Assembly: GCF_028288465.1 (NCBI RefSeq)
Contig: NZ_JAQBNR010000056.1
Span: forward strand, 62,001 to 126,000
Length of the DNA stretch: 64,000 nt
Reading direction: 5' to 3'
Origin: Ferruginibacter sp.
GTDB lineage: Bacteria; Bacteroidota; Bacteroidia; Chitinophagales; Chitinophagaceae
Shown in pieces: positions 1-7,684 of the stretch. Within the stretch, counting starts at the first letter, position 1. Each line of letters starts with the position of its first letter. A program made the position numbers and the translations under genes. Under the pieces are notes generated by a model. The model saw only the letters and a program-made list of their open reading frames with translations, did no database searches and was not told the DNA's origin.

Positions 1-705
1 GTTTTAATAATTACAACGGCCGGAGATGCCGGCCTGTCTGATAGCTTTTGGAAGGCCCGGGAAGAAGGTTCAAATAGTTCCATTCGTTTCTGTCATGCGG
101 CGTTTTCTATTATTGAAGAAAGCACCGGCTTTAAATTGTATAACGGTCGTACCATTAATTATTCAGTGATAAATAATACAACTTCCTATTTTTTACGATT
201 GCCTGATGGCGGCCTGAATGGCGATGGGTTTGCTTATTCAAACTATAAAAGTATTTCTAAACTGGAACAAGGATCCATCCATGAGATTGAGGCGATAGAC
301 GGGTCTGCCATTTATTATGGTTGGACAGACCTGGTAAATACCATCGCAACTATAATCAATACTGAATCTGAAAAAAATGCTAACTGTACATTGAATTATT
401 TGAACCCCTCTAATATTGAAAACCCCAATGATCATCCCGATCATGGGTCAACGGGGCGGGCTGTACAGGCTGGAAAAATCTCATCCTTTTTAAAACAGCG
501 GCTCTACGTTGGCTACAGCTTAACCAATTCGGCTGAACTATTGACAAATGAAGACCTGTTTTGGAAGAGTGGTATGATGGCAGCATATGATAAAGCGATT
601 TTTGACAAATGCGGTTACAGCACACTAAAAGAAAATGTCAGTTTGTATATCAACTGGTGTAAACGCCCGGCGAAATATGTAAACATCTTTCCATTCAATA
701 AATGA
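1..705 (+). CDS. PIG-L family deacetylase, C-terminal part
   Basis: The frame is open from base 1, so the 5' end lies outside the window. The visible 234 residues begin VLITTAGDAG, followed by a W-K-A-R-E-E segment, which is the hallmark just after the first metal-binding loop of PIG-L (GlcNAc-PI de-N-acetylase-like) enzymes. Further on, NPNDHPDHGSTGRAV carries the second histidine-aspartate-histidine cluster that helps bind the catalytic zinc. The first AHPDDE-type motif would lie upstream and cannot be seen. Members remove acetyl groups from GlcNAc-containing sugars, lipids or cofactors. The substrate here is unknown and no neighbour informs it. There is no internal break. The family assignment is fairly secure; the exact role is not. 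Confidence 0.75.
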   Translation, partial: VLIITTAGDAGLSDSFWKAREEGSNSSIRFCHAAFSIIEESTGFKLYNGRTINYSVINNTTSYFLRLPDGGLNGDGFAYSNYKSISKLEQGSIHEIEAIDGSAIYYGWTDLVNTIATIINTESEKNANCTLNYLNPSNIENPNDHPDHGSTGRAVQAGKISSFLKQRLYVGYSLTNSAELLTNEDLFWKSGMMAAYDKAIFDKCGYSTLKENVSLYINWCKRPAKYVNIFPFNK

Positions 706-1065
706 AAGTATAACCCTGCCACCCCGTTGTTAGGTATTCACGCCTGGCCAGCGCTCGGCACAAAATTATGCAAAGCCAGTTTAGCAGGCGATGTAGCACA
801 GTTTGTAATGGTTCATTTAATTAAAATTTATTGCGGTGTATTTAAAGGAAGTTTATAAGGTACGGATTGCTACAAGGATACTGGCTTCACAGGGGAGCCC
901 TTTTTATTATAAGACAATTACTTCGACAGGTGCTATTGCTTATTAAAATGATAGTTAAAAAATTGGCCTTTTTTCAATCAATGGAATTATTGATGTCGTC
1001 AGGGTTCATCCAAATTGTGCGTGTTATATTTGATTTGGTTTTTCGCCGCATATAGGATCAAGACA

Positions 1066-1096
1066 GGGCTGCCGGGTTTTCAGTAAGCCCCTTTTT
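1066..1096 (+). terminator. Terminator-like hairpin 1
   Basis: GGGCT (1066-1070) can pair with AGCCC (1086-1090), followed by CTTTTT. The stem is short (5 bp) and the loop long, so this is a weak candidate. Its right arm and T-run (AAGCCCCTTTTT) recur about 110 bases downstream in hairpin 2. Confidence 0.35.
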
Positions 1097-1174
1097 GGAT
1101 AAAATTAGTTATCAATTTTGGGCACAGTTTTAGTTTATTTTTTAATGGTTTTCATAGGATATTGGACAAAAGTC

Positions 1175-1208
1175 GGGGCAACTGTTTTCACGGTAAGCCC
1201 CCTTTTTT
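1175..1208 (+). terminator. Terminator-like hairpin 2
   Basis: GGGGC (1175-1179) can pair with GCCCC (1197-1201), followed by CTTTTTT. It shares TTTTCA, GTAAGCCCC and a T-run with hairpin 1, which suggests a short duplicated element rather than two unrelated terminators. Confidence 0.35.
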
Positions 1209-1364
1209 ATATCGCAAACGATTCTTAGGTGTAATACCCAAAGGAACTAATTTCAACTGATGATTATGTAGAGCCCTTCTGAAAATTGAAAAGAAAAGGT
1301 ATAATTCCAGGGAATACATTCACCCTGTTTGCACTCAATTGATGCACTATTCACTTGCACACAT

Positions 1365-1400
1365 AAAAAATAAAAAAGGTGACTATTAGTTAGCCACCTT
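1365..1400 (-). terminator. Terminator downstream of the tRNA fragment
   Basis: Read on the minus strand, AAGGTG (1400-1395) pairs with CACCTT (1381-1376), followed by a run made almost entirely of T (TTTTATTTTTT). It lies about 10 bases past the 3' end of the tRNA-Val fragment, where a tRNA terminator belongs. Confidence 0.5.
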
Positions 1401-1409
1401 CATCCTTCA

Positions 1410-1458
1410 GGTGGAGAATACCAGATTCGAACCGGTGACTTCCTGCATGTCATGCAAG
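1410..1458 (-). tRNA. tRNA-Val(GAC), 3' half only
   Basis: On the minus strand this has the 3' half of a tRNA: an anticodon arm (stem CTTGC/GCAGG, loop ATGACAT, anticodon GAC), variable loop AAGTC, a T arm (ACCGG, TTCGAAT, CTGGT), and the 3' acceptor strand ATTCTCC with discriminator A. No CCA is encoded. Upstream of the anticodon arm (plus bases above 1458) there is no D arm and no matching GGAGAAT acceptor strand, so it cannot be a working tRNA. A block running from the anticodon arm to the 3' end is the usual duplicated end left by elements that integrate into tRNA genes. Decay of a former tRNA is the alternative. Confidence 0.6.
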
Positions 1459-1573
1459 AACAAAATTTTGGAAATGTTTTTGATTAGAATGGGCAGTACC
1501 TATAACTGCCTGTAAAAAATGTCTGTCCGGTAAATTAAGCAGCCGCCACTAACTATATGACGGCTGATTAATT

Positions 1574-1774
1574 TTAGTTCGCGTGACTTTTATTTCCTTT
1601 TGTACTTAAATAGTTCATCACGGCCTGCCGCGAAGGGCCTTTTTCTTTGATGGCCTGAATAATCTGTTCATGTGACAAATTGGGGAACTGTTGATGTACA
1701 TATTCAGCCTCAGCTGCATCATTTACATCAATCCAGCTCCTGTCCCGACCATCCTGTATTTTTTTATTATCCAT
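1574..1774 (-). CDS. DUF3606 domain protein
   Basis: This is a 66-residue protein in which a short charged head is followed by RSWIDVNDAAEAEYVHQQF, a helix with PNLSHEQIIQAIKEKG, and SRQAVMNYL. This is the order of the DUF3606 family: R-x-x-I-[DN]-V, then alternating helices ending in A-V-x-x-Y-L. Members are small soluble proteins often found among stress or DNA-protection genes, and their molecular function is unknown. It stands alone, with a 450-base gap upstream, and begins at the only ATG. It probably belongs to the same stress-gene set as the CsbD-like and DUF892 proteins further right. Confidence 0.75.
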   Translation of the reverse strand: MDNKKIQDGRDRSWIDVNDAAEAEYVHQQFPNLSHEQIIQAIKEKGPSRQAVMNYLSTKGNKSHAN

Positions 1775-2224
1775 AGTTTTTTAATTTATGGTTCAATAAT
1801 TACACAAAAAAAACCGTGCCTGATTTGAGGGATGTGTATTAGGTATGGGTGAAGAAAAGGTGTCGCCTCAGATGCAGATAGCCAGCAGTATGCATCAGCT
1901 TGAACGCTGTGCAGGAAGCTACTAGCAGTAATATAGTTATTGAGGGGTAATCCGCTCATTTGTAAGACTGGTATTAGTTCGGCTATTAGGAGCGCACAAC
2001 TAAACCGTCAAATTTTCTGTTCAGTGACTTAGAATCCGTGATAACGTAACACCAGCGTCCAGACAAACAATTTTATTCGTTTTACAGCGGTAACTGTAAA
2101 TTATTTATAGCTGCAGCCCTATTGTATACGTAAGTTTGAAAGTATCGAATTTACATAAGCTTCTTTCAAACATCATGGCATGCTTCACCTCGTATTACGG
2201 CTGCTCCCTTCCAAAGCTTGTACT
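1775..2224. other. Intergenic stretch, nothing recognised
   Basis: I see no gene, RNA, strong hairpin or direct repeat that I can support. Confidence 0.5.
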
Positions 2225-2389
2225 TCACAAACCGGTCTTTGCATTTGCAAACACTTCGGTTCGATGACGGGAACGATGTGCGGGAAGTTGAATTTGAGCT
2301 CTCTCTTTTTGCTGTTTTGTTTTTATAAAGTAGAGAAGGGCGGCGATAATTCCAGTAGCTGAAGCAATAATTGCAAGTTTCTTATTCAT
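2225..2389 (-). CDS. Small membrane-anchored protein, 54 aa
   Basis: The frame starts at an ATG at 2389 and stops at 2225-2227. The product begins MNKKLAIIASATGIIAALLY, so it has two lysines and then one hydrophobic helix of about 18 residues. A basic, glutamine-rich tail ends in FANAKTGL. This pattern suggests a single-pass inner-membrane protein with its tail in the cytoplasm, or an uncleaved signal anchor. The plus-strand frame over the same bases is poorer. I recognise no family. Small anchors of this form are common in Chitinophagaceae, but that is an impression, not a match. Confidence 0.5.
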   Translation of the reverse strand: MNKKLAIIASATGIIAALLYFIKTKQQKERAQIQLPAHRSRHRTEVFANAKTGL

Positions 2390-2784
2390 ATCCGTTTTTG
2401 TTGTTCAGAGTCATATAATGTGCCAATATATTGTCAGAGAGAGGATGGAACAATATCCTGTTTGCTGCGGCGTAAGGTCCTAACTTTGCGTATTTTTTTT
2501 ATCGGTTAATAATTTCCACAGCAGTGTTTCTTTATCCACCAATCGCTTTCAACAATTTTATCTTATTGATAGATTTAAACCGGGCTAGTACACATCTTTT
2601 GCTCCAGTTTTGTTTTGAATCATGTGCAACGGGTAAATAAACCATTTTCGATAGAGGCCTCTCCGCGGTATAGTAAAGCCGGAGCGTTGCAAACTGATTG
2701 AATTACTCATTGCCCGGATTAAAGTTTTCTTTTCACAACAAAGGCCTCAAAACCGCTTTTTAATATTTTTCCCGGACTGTAAAT
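2390..2784. other. Intergenic stretch, nothing recognised
   Basis: I found no supported gene or RNA here. Stop codons are frequent in all six frames. Confidence 0.45.
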
Positions 2785-2889
2785 CTATTCAATCAGGTCG
2801 GCTGCTACATTCCATTCACTCTGCTCTGGCCGTGTGAGAACAAGGTAACGGTAAGGAGCACTATAATGTTTTAAGTCACATAACGTCAT
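2785..2889 (-). CDS. Possible small ORF downstream of glf
   Basis: An ATG at 2889 opens a 34-residue frame starting MTLCDLKHYS and ending WNVAADLIE. It lies 32 bases beyond the glf stop codon on the same strand, so it could share its transcript. The residue mix (R, P, E, Q, W, Y) looks coding rather than random, but no family is recognised. It may be the tail of a decayed gene. Confidence 0.25.
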   Translation of the reverse strand: MTLCDLKHYSAPYRYLVLTRPEQSEWNVAADLIE

Positions 2890-2921
2890 TTACGATTTCC
2901 ATGTCACCGTTGTTTAATAAT

Positions 2922-4070
2922 TTAAATATTAGCATTGAGTTCCGGCAGGGTGCTGGCTTGGTAAACCGGGTTTAAAATTCTTTCGGCCTTAACGAGTGCG
3001 CTGGCGACAACCTGGTGCATGTCATAGTACCGGTACTCTGCAAGTCTTCCACCAAACAACATATTGTTTTCCTCCTTCGAAAGCTGCTGGTATTGTTTAA
3101 AACGCTTTTCATTGCAGGCGTCATTGACCGGGTAATATTGTTCCATCCCTCGTTTCCATTCTGCAGGATATTCCCTGGTAATTATGGTGGTTGGTTGTGT
3201 ACCGAATTCAAAATGTTTATGCTCTATGATGCGGGTAAAAGGCACCCCAGCATCCGTGTAGTTGACTACTGCGTTTCCCTGGTAATTTGCCATGTCAAGA
3301 TGTTCATGTTCGAAACGCAAACTCCTGTATTCCAGCGCTCCGAACCGGTAATCAAAATATTCGTCAATGGCCCCCGTGTAAACTACTTTGTCGGCGAGGG
3401 TTTGAAAATAATCTCTTTCTTTAAAGAAGTCCGTGTTCAGCTTAACTTCAATTCCATTCAGGAGACCGGCTGTTATAGCATTGTAGCCACCTATGGGAAT
3501 GCCCTGGTAAGTGTCATTAAAGTAGTTGTTGTCATAGGTAAATCTTACGGGAAGTCGTTTAATGATAAAGGCAGGTAATTCAGTTGCTTTCCTCCCCCAC
3601 TGTTTTTCAGTATACCCTTTTATCAATTTCTCATAAATATCCTTACCTACAAGCTTCAGTGCCTGCTCTTCAAGGTTGGCGGGCTCAGTGATGTGAAGGC
3701 TGCTTATTTGCTCATTGATTTTATCCTGGGCCTGTTTAGGCGTGGTCACGTTCCATAATTTATAAAACGTGTTCATGTTAAACGGTAAATTATACAACTC
3801 ACCCCTGTAACTGGCCAAAGGCGAATTGGTATACCGGTTGAAAGTTGCGAATTTATTTACAAAATCCCAGACCTTTTTGTCGTTGGTGTGAAAAATATGT
3901 GCACCATAAAAATGGACATTAATTCCTTCTTTATTTAAGCAGTAAATATTTCCACCTGCATGACCGCGCCTGTCAATTACAAGGCATCGTTTACCCATTT
4001 TTTTTGCCTGGTGAGCAAAGGTAGCCCCAAACAAACCTGAACCTACTATTACGAAATCATATTCCTTCAT
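2922..4070 (-). CDS. glf: UDP-galactopyranose mutase
   Basis: The product interconverts UDP-galactopyranose and UDP-galactofuranose in the cytoplasm using reduced FAD, and so supplies galactofuranose for glycans. The dinucleotide-binding motif VGSGLFG lies near residues 9-15, followed by R-R-G-H-x-G-G-N, the H-x-Y-G-A-H-I-F-H-T block, the N-R-Y-T motif and the C-terminal GRLAEYRYYDMHQV typical of this family. From the ATG at 4070 the protein has 382 residues, a normal length. An upstream in-frame ATG at 4130 would add a 20-residue non-conserved head inside the preceding gene. With the 4070 start, glf overlaps the stop of the GH1-reductase fusion by 14 bases, which implies translational coupling. 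It is last in the three-gene operon. Confidence 0.93.
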   Translation of the reverse strand: MKEYDFVIVGSGLFGATFAHQAKKMGKRCLVIDRRGHAGGNIYCLNKEGINVHFYGAHIFHTNDKKVWDFVNKFATFNRYTNSPLASYRGELYNLPFNMNTFYKLWNVTTPKQAQDKINEQISSLHITEPANLEEQALKLVGKDIYEKLIKGYTEKQWGRKATELPAFIIKRLPVRFTYDNNYFNDTYQGIPIGGYNAITAGLLNGIEVKLNTDFFKERDYFQTLADKVVYTGAIDEYFDYRFGALEYRSLRFEHEHLDMANYQGNAVVNYTDAGVPFTRIIEHKHFEFGTQPTTIITREYPAEWKRGMEQYYPVNDACNEKRFKQYQQLSKEENNMLFGGRLAEYRYYDMHQVVASALVKAERILNPVYQASTLPELNANI

Positions 4071-6252
4071 ATCCTTGTTTTTTAATGGTGGAAAAAATTT
4101 TTGTCTCCTTGTTAATTCGTAAATACTCATTCATTGCGTGCTCCAGAGGAGGCATCAGAAAATATTTTTCACTTTCAAGAACTGAATATCGTGGACGGTA
4201 CCAGTTCTTTTTAGTTCCAGGGCCTGCGACAACCAACTGCTCATTGAGGCCGGCATTTACAGCAATTGATTTTGCCCATTCATACAAAGTGGTTGCTCCT
4301 TTATTGGAAAGATGCCATATTCCTTTTTCTTTATCAATCAACAAATCAAGTGTGGCGTTGACCAGGTGAGGAATATACGAGGGAGAAACAGTAATGTCAT
4401 CTTCGGCCACAAACCTATTGCCAGCGGAGATGGTTGAAATGAGCCTGGTAATAAAATCTGAGGTGTGCCCTTCACCAAAAAAAGGGCCGGCACGCACTAT
4501 CAGGGCAGAGGGATGAGCCCTGGTAACAGCATCTTCCATCAGTTCCTTACTGCATCCTAAAATATTCACCGCACAGGCTTCGTCAGATTCTTTGTAAGGC
4601 GTATCCTTAGTTCCGTCAAAAACCTGGTCACTGGAAAAACAAACCAATGGTATGTGTAACCGCTGACAGATAATCGCAAGCTTTTTAGGTCCCAGATAAT
4701 TTTCGCGGAAACATAAATTTCTCTCTTCTTCTGCATTATCTATGTCGGTAAATCCAGCAGCATTAATAACAGCCCAGGGCTTATGGGCAGCAATCACGTT
4801 TCCCAGTTCCTGGGAATTGGTGATATCGGCTTCTTCCCTGCCAAGTAAAACGTTAGGTAAGTTTCTTTGCAGGCAAATCCTGGCAAACGCTTTACCCAGG
4901 TTACCATGCCTTCCGATAATAACAACGGGCCGGTTTAACATGCTTTGCCTGAAAGGCGTGGGCTCACACGGAGCAAAATACCTTTCATTCCTTTTCCACC
5001 AGCCCGGAAGACCAACTATATGATGCAAGCCCGGACTATTATTGATAAGGCAATGAATCATTTCTTTTAAAGCAGTCGGTCTTATCTTGCCACCGCTGGT
5101 GTCAAAAACACCTGTTTCATAAGTACCAGGCAAAGAGGTGAGCAGTCTATCCCATCCGTAAGATCCCAGCAATGCCCAAACCGTTATAGCCGCAATGTTG
5201 ATCCCTTCGTTTTTAAGTGAAACGGCAGTATCATACACCTCTTTAAGCCACCTCAATTGTTCCTCCCTTGTACAATGCAAATGCACTTCTGTAATTGCTA
5301 TGGGCAACTGATACCTAACCCAGGCCTCCCTTAATAAGACTGCCAGCCCTGCTGGTTCCTTTAGCTGCACCCTTACAGCTTCCACATCTGCATAATGGTG
5401 TAACGCATTTTCCCCAACTGCATCTGGTGAATAATGAGCTACATTCTCATCCAGGTATCTTTCTGAGGTTATATAGTGATTTAATCCCAATATATCCGGA
5501 ATACATGGATTGTCAATAAAAAACTGCAATTGCGTTGCTTCAATTCCCAGTCTCATAAAGTAACCCCATAACGGATGGTCTGTGTTAAATTTACCACTGA
5601 GTATATCATAGGTAAGCCATCTCCGTTGGTTTTCAAAATCTGCCTGGTAAGATAAAAGCGGTGTGCTGTAAGTTTTTGCCAGGTCCTCTGTTTGAACAAG
5701 TTTTGCAGCAGGATTCACTTTTCGGATTTCAGCCATGGCGAGATTAACCCCTTTTAATTCATTTAACAGCATGCGGATAAAACTGACATCGTTACTTTTA
5801 TGCGGGTACCAAATTCCGTACAGGCCGGAAAATCTTGCTGTTGTCAGCGGTTCATTAATTGGATTGTATAAAGTAAGCCACGGAAATTTTTTTGCCACCC
5901 TTGCAGCATATCCGGCAAATAATATTGGAAAATTGTCATCTAAAAGATTGGTGAAGGAAGGCCCGCTACCGTGATGCAGCAGCCCTACCAATGGTTCAAT
6001 ATTCTTATTTTTTAACTTTTTCAGTTGGTCTTCTGCCCATCGCCAGTCCGGCTCAGTATCTGCTAACCGCATATGTTTTTCCCATAAAATGGGAAAGCGA
6101 AGTGTTTTAAGACCTAAAGAGAGAATAGCCTCTGTTTTACTTTCACATCCATAATACTCCCCAAACTCAAGCTGGTCGTAAAACACATCCTTAATTCTGT
6201 TGACACTGCATTCAATGCCTCCCCATATTTCAACAGGTGAAAGTTTTTTCAT
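4057..6252 (-). CDS. GH1-like glycosidase fused to RmlD-like reductase
   Basis: This is a 731-residue two-part protein. Residues 1-400 form a GH1 (beta-glucosidase clan) barrel. NPINEP carries the acid/base glutamate (about E134) and ITEVHLH the nucleophile (about E322). From about residue 441 comes an NAD(P)-binding fold of the dTDP-4-dehydrorhamnose reductase (RmlD) type, with GRHGNLG (447-453), NAAGFTDID, SSDQVFDG and a G-P-F-F segment. There is no signal peptide, so both halves should act in the cytoplasm. In the reductase half, the usual Y-x-x-x-K catalytic pair reads L-G-C-S-K (565-569): the tyrosine codon is a leucine TTA. The gene starts 18 bases after the glycosyltransferase and overlaps glf, so all three likely serve one glycan route. 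The reaction of the fusion is not known to me. Confidence 0.85.
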   Translation of the reverse strand: MKKLSPVEIWGGIECSVNRIKDVFYDQLEFGEYYGCESKTEAILSLGLKTLRFPILWEKHMRLADTEPDWRWAEDQLKKLKNKNIEPLVGLLHHGSGPSFTNLLDDNFPILFAGYAARVAKKFPWLTLYNPINEPLTTARFSGLYGIWYPHKSNDVSFIRMLLNELKGVNLAMAEIRKVNPAAKLVQTEDLAKTYSTPLLSYQADFENQRRWLTYDILSGKFNTDHPLWGYFMRLGIEATQLQFFIDNPCIPDILGLNHYITSERYLDENVAHYSPDAVGENALHHYADVEAVRVQLKEPAGLAVLLREAWVRYQLPIAITEVHLHCTREEQLRWLKEVYDTAVSLKNEGINIAAITVWALLGSYGWDRLLTSLPGTYETGVFDTSGGKIRPTALKEMIHCLINNSPGLHHIVGLPGWWKRNERYFAPCEPTPFRQSMLNRPVVIIGRHGNLGKAFARICLQRNLPNVLLGREEADITNSQELGNVIAAHKPWAVINAAGFTDIDNAEEERNLCFRENYLGPKKLAIICQRLHIPLVCFSSDQVFDGTKDTPYKESDEACAVNILGCSKELMEDAVTRAHPSALIVRAGPFFGEGHTSDFITRLISTISAGNRFVAEDDITVSPSYIPHLVNATLDLLIDKEKGIWHLSNKGATTLYEWAKSIAVNAGLNEQLVVAGPGTKKNWYRPRYSVLESEKYFLMPPLEHAMNEYLRINKETKIFSTIKKQGYEGI

Positions 6253-6270
6253 ATCAAGCAGTTAACTATC

Positions 6271-7455
6271 TTATGCCACAGATTTAAGTGTCCTATTGGT
6301 ATGCCTTGCTTTATCCAGGGCCAGGTTAATATGTATCATCATTTCATCCACGCAGTTATCCCAGGAAACATGCTCAAGAAAACGGTCCACTTTCTGGAGC
6401 CAGGTTTTATATTGGGAGGGTGTTTTGGAAAACTCCTGCTCTGCACACTTAATGAACTCCGGTGCTGTATCTGCAATAGATACCAATTGCATGTCTGCGT
6501 AAGGTGTGACCACATCAGTTATGGAAGCAGAAATCACTGGTTTTCCTCCGGCGAGATATTCAGGTGTTTTAGTAGGACTTATAAATTTGGTAGATTCATT
6601 TTTTTCAAAAGGTATTATTGCGATATCCCAACCCGCAAGATAAGAAGGTAATTCAGCGTAAGATTTTCCGCCGAGGTAATGAATATTATTTCTGCGGGGC
6701 AGGTCGTCAGGATTAATTTTTACTATAGGACCGACTAAAACAAATTGCCAATCCGGCCGAAGGGAAGCAACTTCGTCAATAAGGGCAATGTTAAAACGTT
6801 CGTCTATCACGCCGTAAAATCCAAATCGCTTACCGGTAATGCCGGATTGGTCGGCCGGCTGCGGCAATCCCTGCCTTGCCTGCTGAAAATGATTTTTGTC
6901 GATACTGCTGGGAAAGGCGAAAATATTGTCGTGCAGCAGTTTTTTAGCCTTGTATAAGCTTTGGCCACCAGTAAATACTACCGCGGCTTTGCCCAACAAT
7001 TCGGCTTCTATTAATTTTAATTCTGCCGGTGCAAATTTAAAAGCCGATAGCTCATCCATGCAGTCATAGACAATCAATTCCGGTTTTAGATGACTGCTGA
7101 TTTTAAGCGCCATTGGAGTGTAATACCAGGCGATAAATTTTTCGATTCTCTTTTGAGCTAACAAATTGCTTACGACCAGCTTTTGCCTGAATACTACCGA
7201 TGAAATTTCAGTGTCCTTATCATTTAGCAGAGGTGTCACCACTATTACTCCTTCCTCAGTATTTTTAACCACATAACTATCTTTCCCCGCATGAAATATC
7301 GGTTCTTCCACATAATATACCTGGAACGTTTTATTCAATCGGCTCATAAGATGCTGCGGACGCTGGTAAACAAAATCCCAGCGTAAATGAGAAAAACAAA
7401 TTAAGGTGTTGGTGCGAACTTGAGTGATTTCCATATCTTTTTGATTCCTTTCCAT
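6271..7455 (-). CDS. Glycosyltransferase, GT-B fold (GT4-like)
   Basis: A cytoplasmic or membrane-peripheral sugar transferase of roughly 394 residues. The N-terminal half has the FSHLRWDFVYQRPQHLM motif seen in GT4-like enzymes that take the name Glycos_transf_1. The C-terminal half has GFYGVIDERFN, VLVGP, IHYLGG and SPTKTPEYLAGGKPVI, the last being the donor-binding E-x-x-x-x-G-K-P-V region. I chose the ATG at 7455; ATGs at 7515 and 7434 are also in frame, and the 7515 start adds a hydrophobic-basic head unlike the family. It is first in the operon with the GH1-reductase fusion and glf, which suggests a galactofuranose or related acceptor-donor system. It diverges from the GH5-like gene across a 229-base spacer. 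Confidence 0.85.
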   Translation of the reverse strand: MERNQKDMEITQVRTNTLICFSHLRWDFVYQRPQHLMSRLNKTFQVYYVEEPIFHAGKDSYVVKNTEEGVIVVTPLLNDKDTEISSVVFRQKLVVSNLLAQKRIEKFIAWYYTPMALKISSHLKPELIVYDCMDELSAFKFAPAELKLIEAELLGKAAVVFTGGQSLYKAKKLLHDNIFAFPSSIDKNHFQQARQGLPQPADQSGITGKRFGFYGVIDERFNIALIDEVASLRPDWQFVLVGPIVKINPDDLPRRNNIHYLGGKSYAELPSYLAGWDIAIIPFEKNESTKFISPTKTPEYLAGGKPVISASITDVVTPYADMQLVSIADTAPEFIKCAEQEFSKTPSQYKTWLQKVDRFLEHVSWDNCVDEMMIHINLALDKARHTNRTLKSVA

Positions 7456-7684
7456 GAGTGTCGTTTTTAATTTTATCAGGTTTCTATACCTTAAAAGGAA
7501 TAAAAAATATGCCAAGGCCTTAACAGGTAGTATCTGCTTATTCTATTCTTTTTTGTTGCGAATTGTATTGCACAATTCTTTTCAAATGGGGAAATATTTT
7601 CAGTGCAGGCGCCTGATTATTTTTTTCCGGGTGAGATAATAAGGGCAACTGAACAGGCGTTTATTATAACATAAAGTCGATCCT

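Larger units (their letters stand above)
706..1573. other. Gene-poor stretch with hairpins and a tRNA fragment
   Basis: I see no convincing protein gene here. It holds two similar plus-strand terminator-like hairpins, a minus-strand terminator-like hairpin and the 3' half of a tRNA gene, each listed separately. The longest open frame (867-1055) lacks an ATG start and resembles no family. Confidence 0.6.

Noticed and set aside
867..1055. 62-codon plus-strand frame
   Set aside because: Non-ATG start, hydrophobic by chance from AT-rich DNA, and no recognisable family.
2180..2362. 60-codon plus-strand frame
   Set aside because: It is the complement of the better supported small membrane protein on the minus strand.
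7454..7639. 61-codon plus-strand frame in the divergent spacer
   Set aside because: It starts inside the head of the glycosyltransferase and is low-complexity.
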